DNA of 64,000 bases, from NCBI RefSeq assembly GCF_049257235.1, contig NZ_JBMMUF010000010.1, positions 76,585-140,584 on the forward strand. Direction: 5' to 3'. The notes beneath the pieces were generated by a model. It ran no database searches. It was not told the origin of the DNA and was given only the letters and a program-made list of their open reading frames with translations. Shown here in pieces: positions 16,603 through 25,260 of the stretch. Within the stretch, counting starts at the first letter, position 1. Every line of letters starts with the position of its first letter. The translations under genes were made by a program, and so were the position numbers. The stretch comes from Pseudoalteromonas sp049257235. GTDB taxonomy: Bacteria; Pseudomonadota; Gammaproteobacteria; Enterobacterales; Alteromonadaceae.

Positions 16603-17232
16603 ATGGTACTTAGCTATGCATTACTTGTTGGCCTATTGATAGTAAGCGTCAACAAAGAAACCCTCATTGGTTTGTGGTCTCGACCCGCAAGACAAACTGG
16701 TTTATTTGCGTGCACTGTCGTTTTAGCCATTCTTTGGCGCATTAAGGCCGGTATCCTGCCCGGCCTTGATATCCATATTCTCGCAGTGACTGCTGTCACC
16801 TTGATTTTAGGTTGGCGCTTGGCATCAATGGCAAGCGTATTAGCAACAGCTTTGCTGGCATGTTTTAACGTCGTAAATTTCACTGATGCGGCAACTTACG
16901 TCATTATCAGCGCTCTTATCCCCATCTATTTCAGCTATGCTGTGTTCGTGCTGGTGTATCACCTATTACCTCGGCACTTATTTATTTATCTGTTCATATG
17001 CAGCTTCTTGTGTGCTGGCTTTGCAGGATGCTTAAAAATCATCACAGGTGCGTTGTACTTTTGGGCAATGGGTTCATTCGATTGGTCTACTTTGGTAGAT
17101 AATTACGTTATCATGTGTGCGCTAATTTGGTTCCCTGAAGCCATGCTCAGTGGCATGGCGATGACCATTTTAGTGATTTATAAACCCCATTGGGTGCGCA
17201 CCTTTTACGATAAGGAATACCTTGCACAATGA
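16603..17232 (+). CDS. ECF-transporter-type (CbiM-like) integral membrane protein
   Basis: 209 residues, about six hydrophobic helices. The ILPGLDIHILAVTAVTLILGWRLA segment and the C-terminus SGMAMTILVIYKPHWVRTFYDKEYL match the COG3235 type of energy-coupling factor permease-like protein. No ATPase, T-component or cobalt/nickel gene is adjacent. The start is uncertain: 16603 lies just after the xthA stop, while an upstream ATG at 16576 would overlap xthA by 22 bp; neither has a good ribosome site. The stop overlaps rlmA as ATGA. Substrate unknown. Confidence 0.75.
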   Translation: MVLSYALLVGLLIVSVNKETLIGLWSRPARQTGLFACTVVLAILWRIKAGILPGLDIHILAVTAVTLILGWRLASMASVLATALLACFNVVNFTDAATYVIISALIPIYFSYAVFVLVYHLLPRHLFIYLFICSFLCAGFAGCLKIITGALYFWAMGSFDWSTLVDNYVIMCALIWFPEAMLSGMAMTILVIYKPHWVRTFYDKEYLAQ

Positions 17233-18038
17233 GTGCTTATATTTGTCCTCTTTGCCAAAAAACACTTCACAAACAAAACCACAGCTTACACTGTGAGGAT
17301 GGCCACCAATTTGACTATGCCAAAGAAGGTTATATCAACCTCTTACCGGTGCAGTATAAAAAATCAAAACAACCTGGCGATAATCAGGAGATGGTGCAAG
17401 CGAGGCGACGTTTCTTAGGCACACAGAGCTACCGTTTTATGCGTGACGCGCTCGCTCAAAAAGTCGCATCCTTACATCATGCCAACACAGCGGTAGTAGA
17501 TATGGGCTGTGGTGAAGGCTATTACACCAGTGAACTTAGCAATCAACTTAATGATGCAGGCACTGTGTATGGTATCGATATTGCAAAACCGGCCATTCGC
17601 TACGCAGCCAAACGATACCCTGATTGTCAGTTTGCTGTTGCCTCTAGTAAGCAAATCCCACTAGCACCGGCAAGTGCATCTGTTGTTACTTCGGTCTTTG
17701 CACCTATATTTGCTCAAGAAAGTGCGCGCTTATTACACGATGAAGGCTTCCTTGTTGTTGTTTCTCCGGGCCCTAAGCACCTATTGCAACTTAAAGAAAT
17801 CATCTATCAAGATGTGCGTGAACATGAAAAAGTTGAAACACCCGAGGGGTTTGAACGTGTCGCTGATGAGCTATTAGAGCAACAACTGGTACTCAGTGGC
17901 AGTGACGCCAAAGATCTCAGTTTGATGACGCCATTTGCGTGGAAGTTTAGCGAGAAGCAACTCATTGACCTTGAACAACAAGCGGCATTTGAAGTGCAGG
18001 CGCAATTCTACATTTCTGTGTTTCAGAAGAATTCTTGA
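17229..18038 (+). CDS. rlmA: 23S rRNA (guanine-745-N1)-methyltransferase
   Basis: RlmA(I) methylates G745 of 23S rRNA. 269 residues. An N-terminal zinc finger (C6, C9, C22, H26 in ICPLCQ.. LHCEDGHQFDYAKEGYINLLP) precedes a SAM-binding Rossmann domain with motif I VVDMGCGEGYYT. The segment YKKSKQPGDNQEMVQARRRFL is diagnostic of the family. It overlaps the upstream membrane gene by ATGA and its 3' end overlaps the convergent yfbV by 16 bp. Confidence 0.95.
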   Translation: MSAYICPLCQKTLHKQNHSLHCEDGHQFDYAKEGYINLLPVQYKKSKQPGDNQEMVQARRRFLGTQSYRFMRDALAQKVASLHHANTAVVDMGCGEGYYTSELSNQLNDAGTVYGIDIAKPAIRYAAKRYPDCQFAVASSKQIPLAPASASVVTSVFAPIFAQESARLLHDEGFLVVVSPGPKHLLQLKEIIYQDVREHEKVETPEGFERVADELLEQQLVLSGSDAKDLSLMTPFAWKFSEKQLIDLEQQAAFEVQAQFYISVFQKNS

Positions 18039-18469
18039 CGAAACGCTTTATCCATTTTCTCAAACATGTCTTTAAGCAACTGGGCAAGCTCAACATATCT
18101 GGGCTTGGCTTTTGCTGGCGCGCCATCGTACCCTTTGGCCACCATTTTACTGTAGAGCTCTTTGTACCACACTGCCATTGAAGGAGGTAATGGTGAAGTC
18201 GCACGCTTTCCAAGCCACAGTAAGCCTTGTGCTGGCAAAGACAAAATCAATAACGCAAATGCCAAAGCGGGACCCGCGTAATCAGGGCCGAGCAACTGCA
18301 GCTGCACAACTAAACTGGTGATCGCTGCGGCCGGCATCACCTTAGCTGCAAACAGCGTCGCACTGGTAACGCGGTTTTCTGGAAATATTGGAGCGAGCTC
18401 TCGTCTGGCAGGCCAAAGCTTCGCATAGCTATACCCTTGCTGCATTTGTAAGATAAGACTTTTAAGCAT
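18023..18469 (-). CDS. yfbV: YfbV / UPF0208 membrane protein
   Basis: 148 residues. Two hydrophobic segments (about residues 43-65 and 68-88, FALLILSLPAQGLLWLGKRA) sit between cytoplasmic ends. The family motifs QGYSYAKLWPARRELAPIFPENRV and the YxDLAQLLKDMFEKMDKAF-like C-terminus are present. In enterics YfbV is placed at ackA-pta, as here, and has been linked to chromosome Ter organisation. It is divergent from ackA with 179 bp between starts, and overlaps rlmA tail to tail. Confidence 0.92.
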   Translation of the reverse strand: MLKSLILQMQQGYSYAKLWPARRELAPIFPENRVTSATLFAAKVMPAAAITSLVVQLQLLGPDYAGPALAFALLILSLPAQGLLWLGKRATSPLPPSMAVWYKELYSKMVAKGYDGAPAKAKPRYVELAQLLKDMFEKMDKAFRQEFF

Positions 18470-18648
18470 TTACGCCCCTTACAACTAACGTTATGTCGAA
18501 ATTTGAGGTAAAATATACAGTCCCACTGTTAATTTAACCTTAGTCTATTTTCGTATGTCGTTCAGCTCTTTAGTACACTTTAAAACGACGCTTCGATACA
18601 GGTAAACGTGGGGCCATTATTGTCGATAATCAACCGCAGGTCTACCAA

Positions 18649-19845
18649 ATGTCTGAACAACACGTCCTTGTTTTAAATTGTGGCAGCTCAAGCCTAAAAT
18701 TTGCCGTTATTGATGCCAATAACGCACAAGAGCTATTGAGCGGCCTTGCTGAGCGACTTCATAATGATGACGCTGTCATTAAGTATAAAATCGCAGGCTC
18801 GAAACATCAAAACGCATTGACAGCAAAAGCCGATCACAAAGTTGCTATCGACACGCTAGTAAGCCTTATTCGAGAGCACAAACTAGCAGATAGTCTGATT
18901 GCCGTAGGGCATCGCGTTGTTCATGGCGGAGAACAATTTACAGGCTCTCAAGTCATCACTGATGACGTCATCGCGGCGATTATGAAAACCGCACAATTAG
19001 CGCCTTTGCATAACCCCGCCAACCTAACGGGTATAAAAGCCGCACAGCAGGCATTCCCTGCTTTGACCCAAGTCGCTGTATTCGATACCGCATTCCACCA
19101 GAGCATGCCAAAACATGCGTACTTATACGCTCTTCCTTACGCGTTGTACAAAGAACAAGGTGTCCGTCGCTACGGTTTCCATGGCACAAGTCATAATTAT
19201 GTATCGGCCAAGGCCGTTGAAGTATTAGGACTGGCGAACTCGCATCGCATTATCACTGCTCATTTGGGTAATGGCTGCTCGGTGTGTGCGATTAAAGATG
19301 GCAATAGCGTCGATACCAGCATGGGACTGACTCCTCTAGAAGGTGTGGTCATGGGCACTCGCAGTGGTGACATCGATCCGGGGTTATTTGATTTCCTCAC
19401 TGTGCAACTTGGTTACAGTAGCCAAGAAGTCAGCAGCATGCTCAACAAAGACAGTGGCCTTTTGGGGATCAGTGAGTTATCCAATGACTGCCGCACTATC
19501 GAAGAAGCTCATCTTGAGGGGAATACTCAAGCTACATTGGCGCTGGACATTTTTTGTTATCGTCTGGCCAAACAAATCGCCGCTTACCTCGTGCCACTAT
19601 CAGGTTTAGATGTATTGGTATTCACCGGTGGAATTGGCGAAAACTCTGACATCATTCGTGCCAAAGTACTGACACATTTGAGTTTCCTTGGCTGGCAATT
19701 AGACCCACAGAAAAATACCGAAGCCCGCTTTGGCAATATGGGTGTGATCACCACAGCCGACAGCAACATCAAAGCCATGGTTATCCCAACCAATGAAGAA
19801 TGGATGATTTGCCAGGACGCAGCACGATTAGCGAAGGAGCTTTAA
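18649..19845 (+). CDS. ackA: Acetate kinase
   Basis: Converts acetyl phosphate and ADP to acetate and ATP; with Pta it forms the overflow and acetyl-phosphate pathway. 398 residues, normal length. Motifs: VLVLNCGSSSLKFAVID (phosphate 1), VGHRVVHGGEQF (catalytic region), AVFDTAFHQSMP, RYGFHGTSHNYV, HLGNGCSVCAIKDG, DTSMGLTPLEGVVMGTRSGDIDPG and FTGGIGENS (adenosine). It is followed by pta after one base, so they form an operon. Confidence 0.98.
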   Translation: MSEQHVLVLNCGSSSLKFAVIDANNAQELLSGLAERLHNDDAVIKYKIAGSKHQNALTAKADHKVAIDTLVSLIREHKLADSLIAVGHRVVHGGEQFTGSQVITDDVIAAIMKTAQLAPLHNPANLTGIKAAQQAFPALTQVAVFDTAFHQSMPKHAYLYALPYALYKEQGVRRYGFHGTSHNYVSAKAVEVLGLANSHRIITAHLGNGCSVCAIKDGNSVDTSMGLTPLEGVVMGTRSGDIDPGLFDFLTVQLGYSSQEVSSMLNKDSGLLGISELSNDCRTIEEAHLEGNTQATLALDIFCYRLAKQIAAYLVPLSGLDVLVFTGGIGENSDIIRAKVLTHLSFLGWQLDPQKNTEARFGNMGVITTADSNIKAMVIPTNEEWMICQDAARLAKEL

Positions 19846-19846
19846 A

Positions 19847-22000
19847 ATGTCTCGTCGCATCATGCTTATCCCCGTTTCCACTGGTGTTGGCTTAACATCG
19901 GTATCAGTTGGACTTGTGCGCGCGTTGGAAGAAAAAGCGCTGAAAGTTAATTTTTTTAAACCCATTGCGCAGCCGCGCCGCGGCGAGACAGGTCCTGAAA
20001 AATCCACGGCGATTGTAAAAACGGGTTCAGGTATCAACCCACCAGAGCCATTTTCGTTACATTATGCTGAGAATATGATTGGCAATGGCCATGGCAATAC
20101 CCTACTCGAAGAAATCGTTGAACGCTTCGAAAGTGGCATCAAAGAAGATGAAATTGCCATCATCGAAGGACTCGTACCAACGCGTAACCAACCCTATGCA
20201 GGTCGAGTTAATAGGGAGATAGCGCAAACTCTTGGCGCCGATATTGTCTTTGTCATTACGCCAAGTAACGACACTATTGAAGAGCTTGAAGACAAACTGG
20301 AAATTGCGGCGGGATATTTTGGCGGCATAGGCCACCAGCGTGTACTCGGTTGTATTTTTAACAAAGTGAATGCGCCCTTAGATGAACAAGGCCGTGCACG
20401 CGCTGATCTTGTCGAGCAGTTCAACCCGGACATGCTTGAAAATGAGATCAATCGCTTAGCTTCAATGCCCCTATTTAGAAAGCACCCGTTTCTACTTTTA
20501 GGGACTATCCCATGGGACTTTGAATTGGTCGCCCCACGGGGCATCGATCTTGCTAAATACCTTGATGCCAGAGTCATTCACCAAGGTGATTTGATGCACC
20601 GCCGTCTGCGCCGCGTTACATTTTGTGCCCGTACCGTATCAAACTTACTAAATCACATCTCTCCGGGGGTATTACTGGTTACACCTGGCGATCGTTCTGA
20701 TGTACTTGTAGCCGGTTGCTTATCCGCTATGAATGGGACAAAGATAGGCGCGATACTGTTAACCGGCGGTATCGAGCCTGAGCCACGCATAATGGAGCTA
20801 TGCCATCAAGCAATGGAACAAACTGGCTTACCAATTTTGGCAACCAAACACGATACGTGGCGCACCTCGTTGCTGTTACACAACTTCAACCTAGAAGTAC
20901 CTTGCGATGATGAGCAGCGTATCGATAAGGTTAAGGCGCACAACGCTACCTACATTGATTCGGATTGGCTTGATAGCCTCGCCCAGCAATCACAGAAAAC
21001 CCGTAAACTGTCGCCACCAGCATTTCGTTATTTGTTGACGGACAAGGCCCGTAAAGCAAAGAAAACGGTCGTTTTACCTGAAGGTGAAGAGCCTCGCACC
21101 ATTAAAGCGGCGGCGATATGTGGCGAGCGCGGCATTGCGGATACTGTACTTATTGGCGACCCCAACGAAATCAAACGCATTGCTGAACAACAAGGGGTCG
21201 AACTCAATAAACACATGCGTTTAGTTGACCCAAATGAGATCCGACTCAACTATGTAGAACCTATGGTCGAGTTGCGCAAAAACAAAGGTTTAACCGCCGT
21301 AGTTGCAGAAGAAATGCTCCAAGATAACGTGGTGCTAGGCACCATGATGCTGGCTCAAAATGAGGTTCATGGTTTGGTTTCTGGTGCGGTTAATACTACT
21401 GCGAATACCATTCGCCCCCCGTTGCAATTAATTAAAACGGCACCTGGTTCATCGTTGGTATCTTCAGTATTCTTTATGCTGTTACCAGATCAAGTGTTGG
21501 TGTATGGCGACTGTGCGATTAACCCAGACCCAACTGCAGAGCAATTAGCGGACATCGCCATTCAATCGGCCGATTCGGCGCAGGCTTTTGGTATTGAGCC
21601 TCGTGTTGCCATGATCAGTTACAGCACAGGGAGTTCTGGCGCCGGTGCCGATGTTGAAAAAGTGCGCAAAGCAACTGAGCTTGCCAAGGAAAAACGCCCT
21701 GATTTGGTCATTGATGGTCCACTTCAGTACGACGCTGCAATCATGGAAAACGTGGCGCGCAAAAAGGCGCCAAATAGCCCTGTCGCTGGTCAAGCAACGG
21801 TGTTTATCTTCCCTGACCTTAATACTGGGAATACAACGTATAAGGCGGTACAGCGAAGTGCTGAACTTGTGAGTATAGGCCCTATGCTGCAAGGGATGCG
21901 CAAGCCCGTTAACGATCTCAGTCGTGGTGCATTAGTGGACGATATCGTCTATACCATTGCATTAACTGCGATACAGGCGGAGCAAGCCTCACAAATATAA
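19847..22000 (+). CDS. pta: Phosphate acetyltransferase, long (three-domain) form
   Basis: Interconverts acetyl-CoA and acetyl phosphate. 717 residues, the enteric long form. N-terminal BioD-like P-loop-fold domain (MLIPVSTGVGLTSVSVGLVRAL, residues about 1-200), a DRTGG domain (about 220-330, LLVTPGDRSDVLVAG) and a C-terminal catalytic PTA domain (about 385-717) with LVSGAVNTTANTIRPPLQLIK and SYSTGSSGAGADVEKVRKA. The ATG follows AAGGAGC, one base after the ackA stop. A hairpin follows. Confidence 0.98.
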   Translation: MSRRIMLIPVSTGVGLTSVSVGLVRALEEKALKVNFFKPIAQPRRGETGPEKSTAIVKTGSGINPPEPFSLHYAENMIGNGHGNTLLEEIVERFESGIKEDEIAIIEGLVPTRNQPYAGRVNREIAQTLGADIVFVITPSNDTIEELEDKLEIAAGYFGGIGHQRVLGCIFNKVNAPLDEQGRARADLVEQFNPDMLENEINRLASMPLFRKHPFLLLGTIPWDFELVAPRGIDLAKYLDARVIHQGDLMHRRLRRVTFCARTVSNLLNHISPGVLLVTPGDRSDVLVAGCLSAMNGTKIGAILLTGGIEPEPRIMELCHQAMEQTGLPILATKHDTWRTSLLLHNFNLEVPCDDEQRIDKVKAHNATYIDSDWLDSLAQQSQKTRKLSPPAFRYLLTDKARKAKKTVVLPEGEEPRTIKAAAICGERGIADTVLIGDPNEIKRIAEQQGVELNKHMRLVDPNEIRLNYVEPMVELRKNKGLTAVVAEEMLQDNVVLGTMMLAQNEVHGLVSGAVNTTANTIRPPLQLIKTAPGSSLVSSVFFMLLPDQVLVYGDCAINPDPTAEQLADIAIQSADSAQAFGIEPRVAMISYSTGSSGAGADVEKVRKATELAKEKRPDLVIDGPLQYDAAIMENVARKKAPNSPVAGQATVFIFPDLNTGNTTYKAVQRSAELVSIGPMLQGMRKPVNDLSRGALVDDIVYTIALTAIQAEQASQI

Positions 22001-22019
22001 GCCTGTCGATAAACTCTTT

Positions 22020-22046
22020 GAGGCACGTCTGATGACGTGCCTCTTT
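22020..22046 (+). terminator. Hairpin after pta
   Basis: GAGGCACGTC-TGAT-GACGTGCCTC: a perfect 10-bp stem followed by only three T, 20 bp after the pta stop. Probable terminator. Confidence 0.65.
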
Positions 22047-22228
22047 AGTCTGCAAATTAAAAGCACCTTGCACATTTATCACCCAGAAATGATTAGTATC
22101 TATATATCAATATCTTAGAAAGAAAATAGCAGCATAACCCCAACTTTATCCACAGCAATTGTGGGCAACTTAAAGTGGATCATTAAGCGCATCTTAGGTA
22201 TAAATTAAGAACAAGAAAGGGGAACTTC

Positions 22229-22612
22229 ATGGCTAAACAAACGCTGCAATTACTCCCGCATGATTTTACTATTCATAGTTTTGATAGTTCGTCGGACATT
22301 CCACCCGTCATTTTCAAAAGTGAAGTGTATTTTGTGGGTAAAACTGCTGATGAGCTATCTATTGTCTGCAATAGTGACATCGAACTCGACAGCTTAGAGC
22401 AAGAACCAGGATGGGTGGCATTTGAAGTCCTTGGTCCGCTAGGGTTTTCACTCACTGGGATTTTATCCAACATCTCTGGCGTACTAGCCAGCGCAAACAT
22501 TCCGATTTTCGCGATTTCTACATTCGACACTGACTATATTTTGGTAAAACGCAAAGAAGCTAAAAACGCTATGAACTCCCTGAAAAAAGAAGGATATTCG
22601 GTGCGTTCATGA
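22229..22612 (+). CDS. ACT-domain protein
   Basis: 127 residues. A short N-terminal half (LQLLPHDFTIHSF.. KSEVYFVGKTADELSIVC) and a C-terminal ACT domain of the COG3603 / CASTOR-like type (GWVAFEVLGPLGFSLTGILSNISGVLASANIPIFAISTFDTDYILVK). Such domains bind amino acids and usually act as regulators. AAAGGGGAACTTC precedes the ATG. The stop overlaps the EIIA-like gene by ATGA, so the two products are probably made in step and may act together; that is inference. Ligand unknown. Confidence 0.85.
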   Translation: MAKQTLQLLPHDFTIHSFDSSSDIPPVIFKSEVYFVGKTADELSIVCNSDIELDSLEQEPGWVAFEVLGPLGFSLTGILSNISGVLASANIPIFAISTFDTDYILVKRKEAKNAMNSLKKEGYSVRS

Positions 22613-23088
22613 ATACCAGCGCTCAGTTTTGTATCGCCAGCGATGTACCTCTCAGTGAGGTGATTTATGCCCCTGCCTCTGGTGCAATTCATCCCTTAGC
22701 GTCGTGTAAAGCGCAACTAATCGCCCTTGGATTGTTAGGCCCGGGCATCTGTATCGATATGCGTAGCCACAAACTATTAGCGCCTGTTGATGGTTACTTG
22801 ATTGAAGTGAACTGCGCGATGAAGCAATGGCGATTTAAAGCAAACAATGGTTCGGAGATCCTGGTCCACATTAGTCACGAGCAAGAATCTATCTGCAACA
22901 AAGCTAAATTCACCCACATAAATAGAACGCGTGTTACCAAAGGTGAAGAGCTCGCGTATTTTGACTTGCGACAGTTTCAATCTATGCCTATGGTCGCTAT
23001 CATTGTTGCCAATTGTCCAACATCCAAAAATGTATTATTTAGTCATCAGCAGGTTGAAGCCGGTGACAGTCTTCTATTTATCAGCTAA
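22609..23088 (+). CDS. EIIA-Glc-like protein with one active-site His replaced
   Basis: 159 residues with the glucose-family PTS EIIA fold: VIYAPASGAIHPL, GPGICIDM, LLAPVDGYLIEV, NNGSEILVHIS, VTKGEELAYFDL. A gap-free alignment over the active site places His87 (ILVHIS) at E. coli His90, the phosphorylated residue, but Lys72 (AMKQW) at E. coli His75, the residue needed to pass phosphate on to EIIB. So the protein may be phosphorylated yet poor at phosphotransfer, which would suit a regulatory role. No PTS permease, HPr or EI gene is near. Coupled to the ACT gene by ATGA; yffB follows after 17 bp. Confidence 0.85.
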   Translation: MNTSAQFCIASDVPLSEVIYAPASGAIHPLASCKAQLIALGLLGPGICIDMRSHKLLAPVDGYLIEVNCAMKQWRFKANNGSEILVHISHEQESICNKAKFTHINRTRVTKGEELAYFDLRQFQSMPMVAIIVANCPTSKNVLFSHQQVEAGDSLLFIS

Positions 23089-23105
23089 CGAAAACGAATT
23101 TCATT

Positions 23106-23453
23106 ATGACAACAACTATGTACGGTATTAGTAACTGCGATACCATCAAAAAAGCTAAAAAACACCTCGAAAGTACTCATCACGCTTTTACGTTCCATGA
23201 CTACCGCAAAGACGGCCTTGATGAACAACTATTGTGTCAGTTAGAAGCGCTTTTCGGTTGGGAAGCTATGGTCAACAAACGTGGCACAACCTATCGTCAA
23301 CTCACTGATGAGCAAAAGCAGTCGCTGAATAAAGAATCCGCTATCGCACTCATGCTCGAGTCACCCGCTATTATTAAACGCCCTATCTTGCTCAGCGGCA
23401 ATACTGCATTAATTGGCTACAAAGCCGCCGACTATGACGCACTGGGCGCCTAA
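23106..23453 (+). CDS. yffB: YffB/Spx-ArsC-family thioredoxin-fold protein
   Basis: 115 residues, arsenate reductase-like (ArsC/Spx) fold. The N-terminus MYGISNCDTIKKAKKHL has a single Cys in the NCDT motif, as in YffB. FHDYRKDGLDE, VNKRGTTYRQL and IKRPIL follow. YffB proteins are thought to act as glutathione-dependent reductases and not true arsenate reductases. Lies 8 bp before dapE, the same pairing as in E. coli. Confidence 0.92.
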   Translation: MTTTMYGISNCDTIKKAKKHLESTHHAFTFHDYRKDGLDEQLLCQLEALFGWEAMVNKRGTTYRQLTDEQKQSLNKESAIALMLESPAIIKRPILLSGNTALIGYKAADYDALGA

Positions 23454-23461
23454 GGCAAATT

Positions 23462-24589
23462 ATGAGTGATGTGTTAGATCTTGCAAAAGAACTCATTCGC
23501 CGCGAGTCGGTAACCCCAAAAGACGCAGGCTGCCAACATGTCATCGCTGAGCGCCTCGCCAAAGTTGGCTTTAAGAATGAGCCTATGTTCTTCGTTGATA
23601 CGTTGAACACCTGGTCACGCAGAGGTGAGCAAAAGCCAAACGTATGCTTTGCAGGACACACCGATGTTGTGCCAACAGGTGATGAGTCAAAGTGGCGCTT
23701 CCCTCCCTTCGCTGGCATAGAAGATAATGGCTACCTCCACGGTCGGGGTGCTGCTGATATGAAAGGTTCTTTAGCTGCCATGGTCGTTGCTACAGAACGA
23801 TTTGTTGCCAAATATCCACAGCATAAAGGGTCCATCTCATTTTTAATCACCTCTGATGAGGAAGGCCCGTTTATCAACGGCACAACACGTGTTATTGACA
23901 CCCTTGAAGCACGTAACGAGAAAATCGACATGTGCATTGTTGGTGAGCCTTCATCAACTGACAAACTTGCAGACGTAGTAAAAAATGGCCGCAGAGGCTC
24001 CCTCACTGCGTTTTTAACAGTCAAAGGAAAACAAGGCCATGTTGCCTACCCTCACTTGGCTAATAATCCTGTGCACCAATCCAGCGGCTTTTTACAGGCC
24101 CTGTGTTCAGAGCAATGGGACCAAGGCAACGAATTCTTTCCCGCAACGAGTATGCAGATTTCCAATATTCATGCTGGGACGGGGGCAGGCAATGTGATCC
24201 CCGGAGATCTCGAAGTGCAGTTTAACTTTCGCTACAGTACCGAGTTAACCGCGCAACAGATTCAAGAACGTGTCGTTGCAATGCTAGAGCAACACAAGAT
24301 CACCTATGACTTATCTTGGATTCATAACGGCCAGCCCTTTATCACCGAACCTGGCGAGCTCATTGACGCGGTTCAAAACGCAATTCATGAACAACTCGGT
24401 TACAGCGCTGAGCTACAGACCAGTGGGGGCACTTCCGATGGTCGCTTCATTGCTCCTACAGGCGCAAAGGTCATTGAACTTGGTCCTCGTAATGCCACCA
24501 TTCACCAAGTCGATGAATGTGTTAGTTGTGAAGACCTAGAAAACTTAGCGCTCATTTATGAAGGCATTTTAAGGCAGCTATTAACATGA
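23462..24589 (+). CDS. dapE: Succinyl-diaminopimelate desuccinylase
   Basis: Di-zinc M20-family enzyme of the lysine/diaminopimelate pathway, hydrolysing N-succinyl-LL-diaminopimelate. 375 residues, as in E. coli. Zinc and catalytic motifs are CFAGHTDVVPTGD (His-x-Asp), GRGAADMKGSLAAM, TSDEEGPFINGT (Glu-Glu), VGEPSS and a C-terminal His in NATIHQVDECV. Overlaps the next peptidase gene as ATGA. Confidence 0.97.
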   Translation: MSDVLDLAKELIRRESVTPKDAGCQHVIAERLAKVGFKNEPMFFVDTLNTWSRRGEQKPNVCFAGHTDVVPTGDESKWRFPPFAGIEDNGYLHGRGAADMKGSLAAMVVATERFVAKYPQHKGSISFLITSDEEGPFINGTTRVIDTLEARNEKIDMCIVGEPSSTDKLADVVKNGRRGSLTAFLTVKGKQGHVAYPHLANNPVHQSSGFLQALCSEQWDQGNEFFPATSMQISNIHAGTGAGNVIPGDLEVQFNFRYSTELTAQQIQERVVAMLEQHKITYDLSWIHNGQPFITEPGELIDAVQNAIHEQLGYSAELQTSGGTSDGRFIAPTGAKVIELGPRNATIHQVDECVSCEDLENLALIYEGILRQLLT

Positions 24590-25260
24590 ATTTGGCACTA
24601 TGCGCCACGGGCCGAAGTGAAGAGCATTTAACTGCATTTGGTCAACTACTTGTCCATAAAGAGGTTACAAATGACCTCGCACGCATGCAACGCCATGCCA
24701 AGGCTGATGGCATTGCCTTGGCAATTGCCTCTTCATTTCGTTCATTTGAGCGTCAACGGATGATTTGGAACAACAAGTTTTTTGGCCTACGCCCAGTGTT
24801 TGATGGCAATAATGAACGCGTTGATCTCACCCGATTATCCGAACAACAGTGCATTGAAGCGATTATGCTCTACTCGGCACTGCCGGGCGCTAGTCGCCAT
24901 CATTTTGGAACAGATATGGATGTTTGGGATACCAATGCAGTGGCAGCTGACTACGAATTGCAATTAAGTAGCGATGAGTATGGTGAAACAGGCCCTTTTG
25001 CACGACTCAATGCTTGGCTCGATGAGTATTTAAATGACTATGGCTTTTTTAGACCGTATCGAGAATACAGAGGTGGGGTTGCTGCTGAACCTTGGCATAT
25101 CAGCCATATTGAAATGGCTACAATGATGCAGAAGTCGCAAAACATAGACGCTATCGCTGATGCCATCAACAATGCCGAACTTGGTGGCAAAGCGCATATT
25201 CTTTCACATTTAGATGCCTTATATCAGCGCTATGTTGATAATATTTGTAACGTTTCTTAA
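24586..25260 (+). CDS. M15-family D-alanyl-D-alanine carboxypeptidase (VanY-like)
   Basis: 224 residues. LAS/M15B metallopeptidase: the SSFRSFERQRMIWNNKF segment, zinc ligands in SRHHFGTDMDVW (H-x6-D) and EPWHISHIE (E and H) are all present. These enzymes trim the D-Ala of peptidoglycan stem peptides. No signal peptide or transmembrane segment is visible, so the site of action (cytoplasmic recycling or export by another route) is unclear. Coupled to dapE by ATGA, placing diaminopimelate synthesis next to peptide-stem processing. Its 3' end overlaps the convergent EamA gene by 4 bp. Confidence 0.87.
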   Translation: MNLALCATGRSEEHLTAFGQLLVHKEVTNDLARMQRHAKADGIALAIASSFRSFERQRMIWNNKFFGLRPVFDGNNERVDLTRLSEQQCIEAIMLYSALPGASRHHFGTDMDVWDTNAVAADYELQLSSDEYGETGPFARLNAWLDEYLNDYGFFRPYREYRGGVAAEPWHISHIEMATMMQKSQNIDAIADAINNAELGGKAHILSHLDALYQRYVDNICNVS

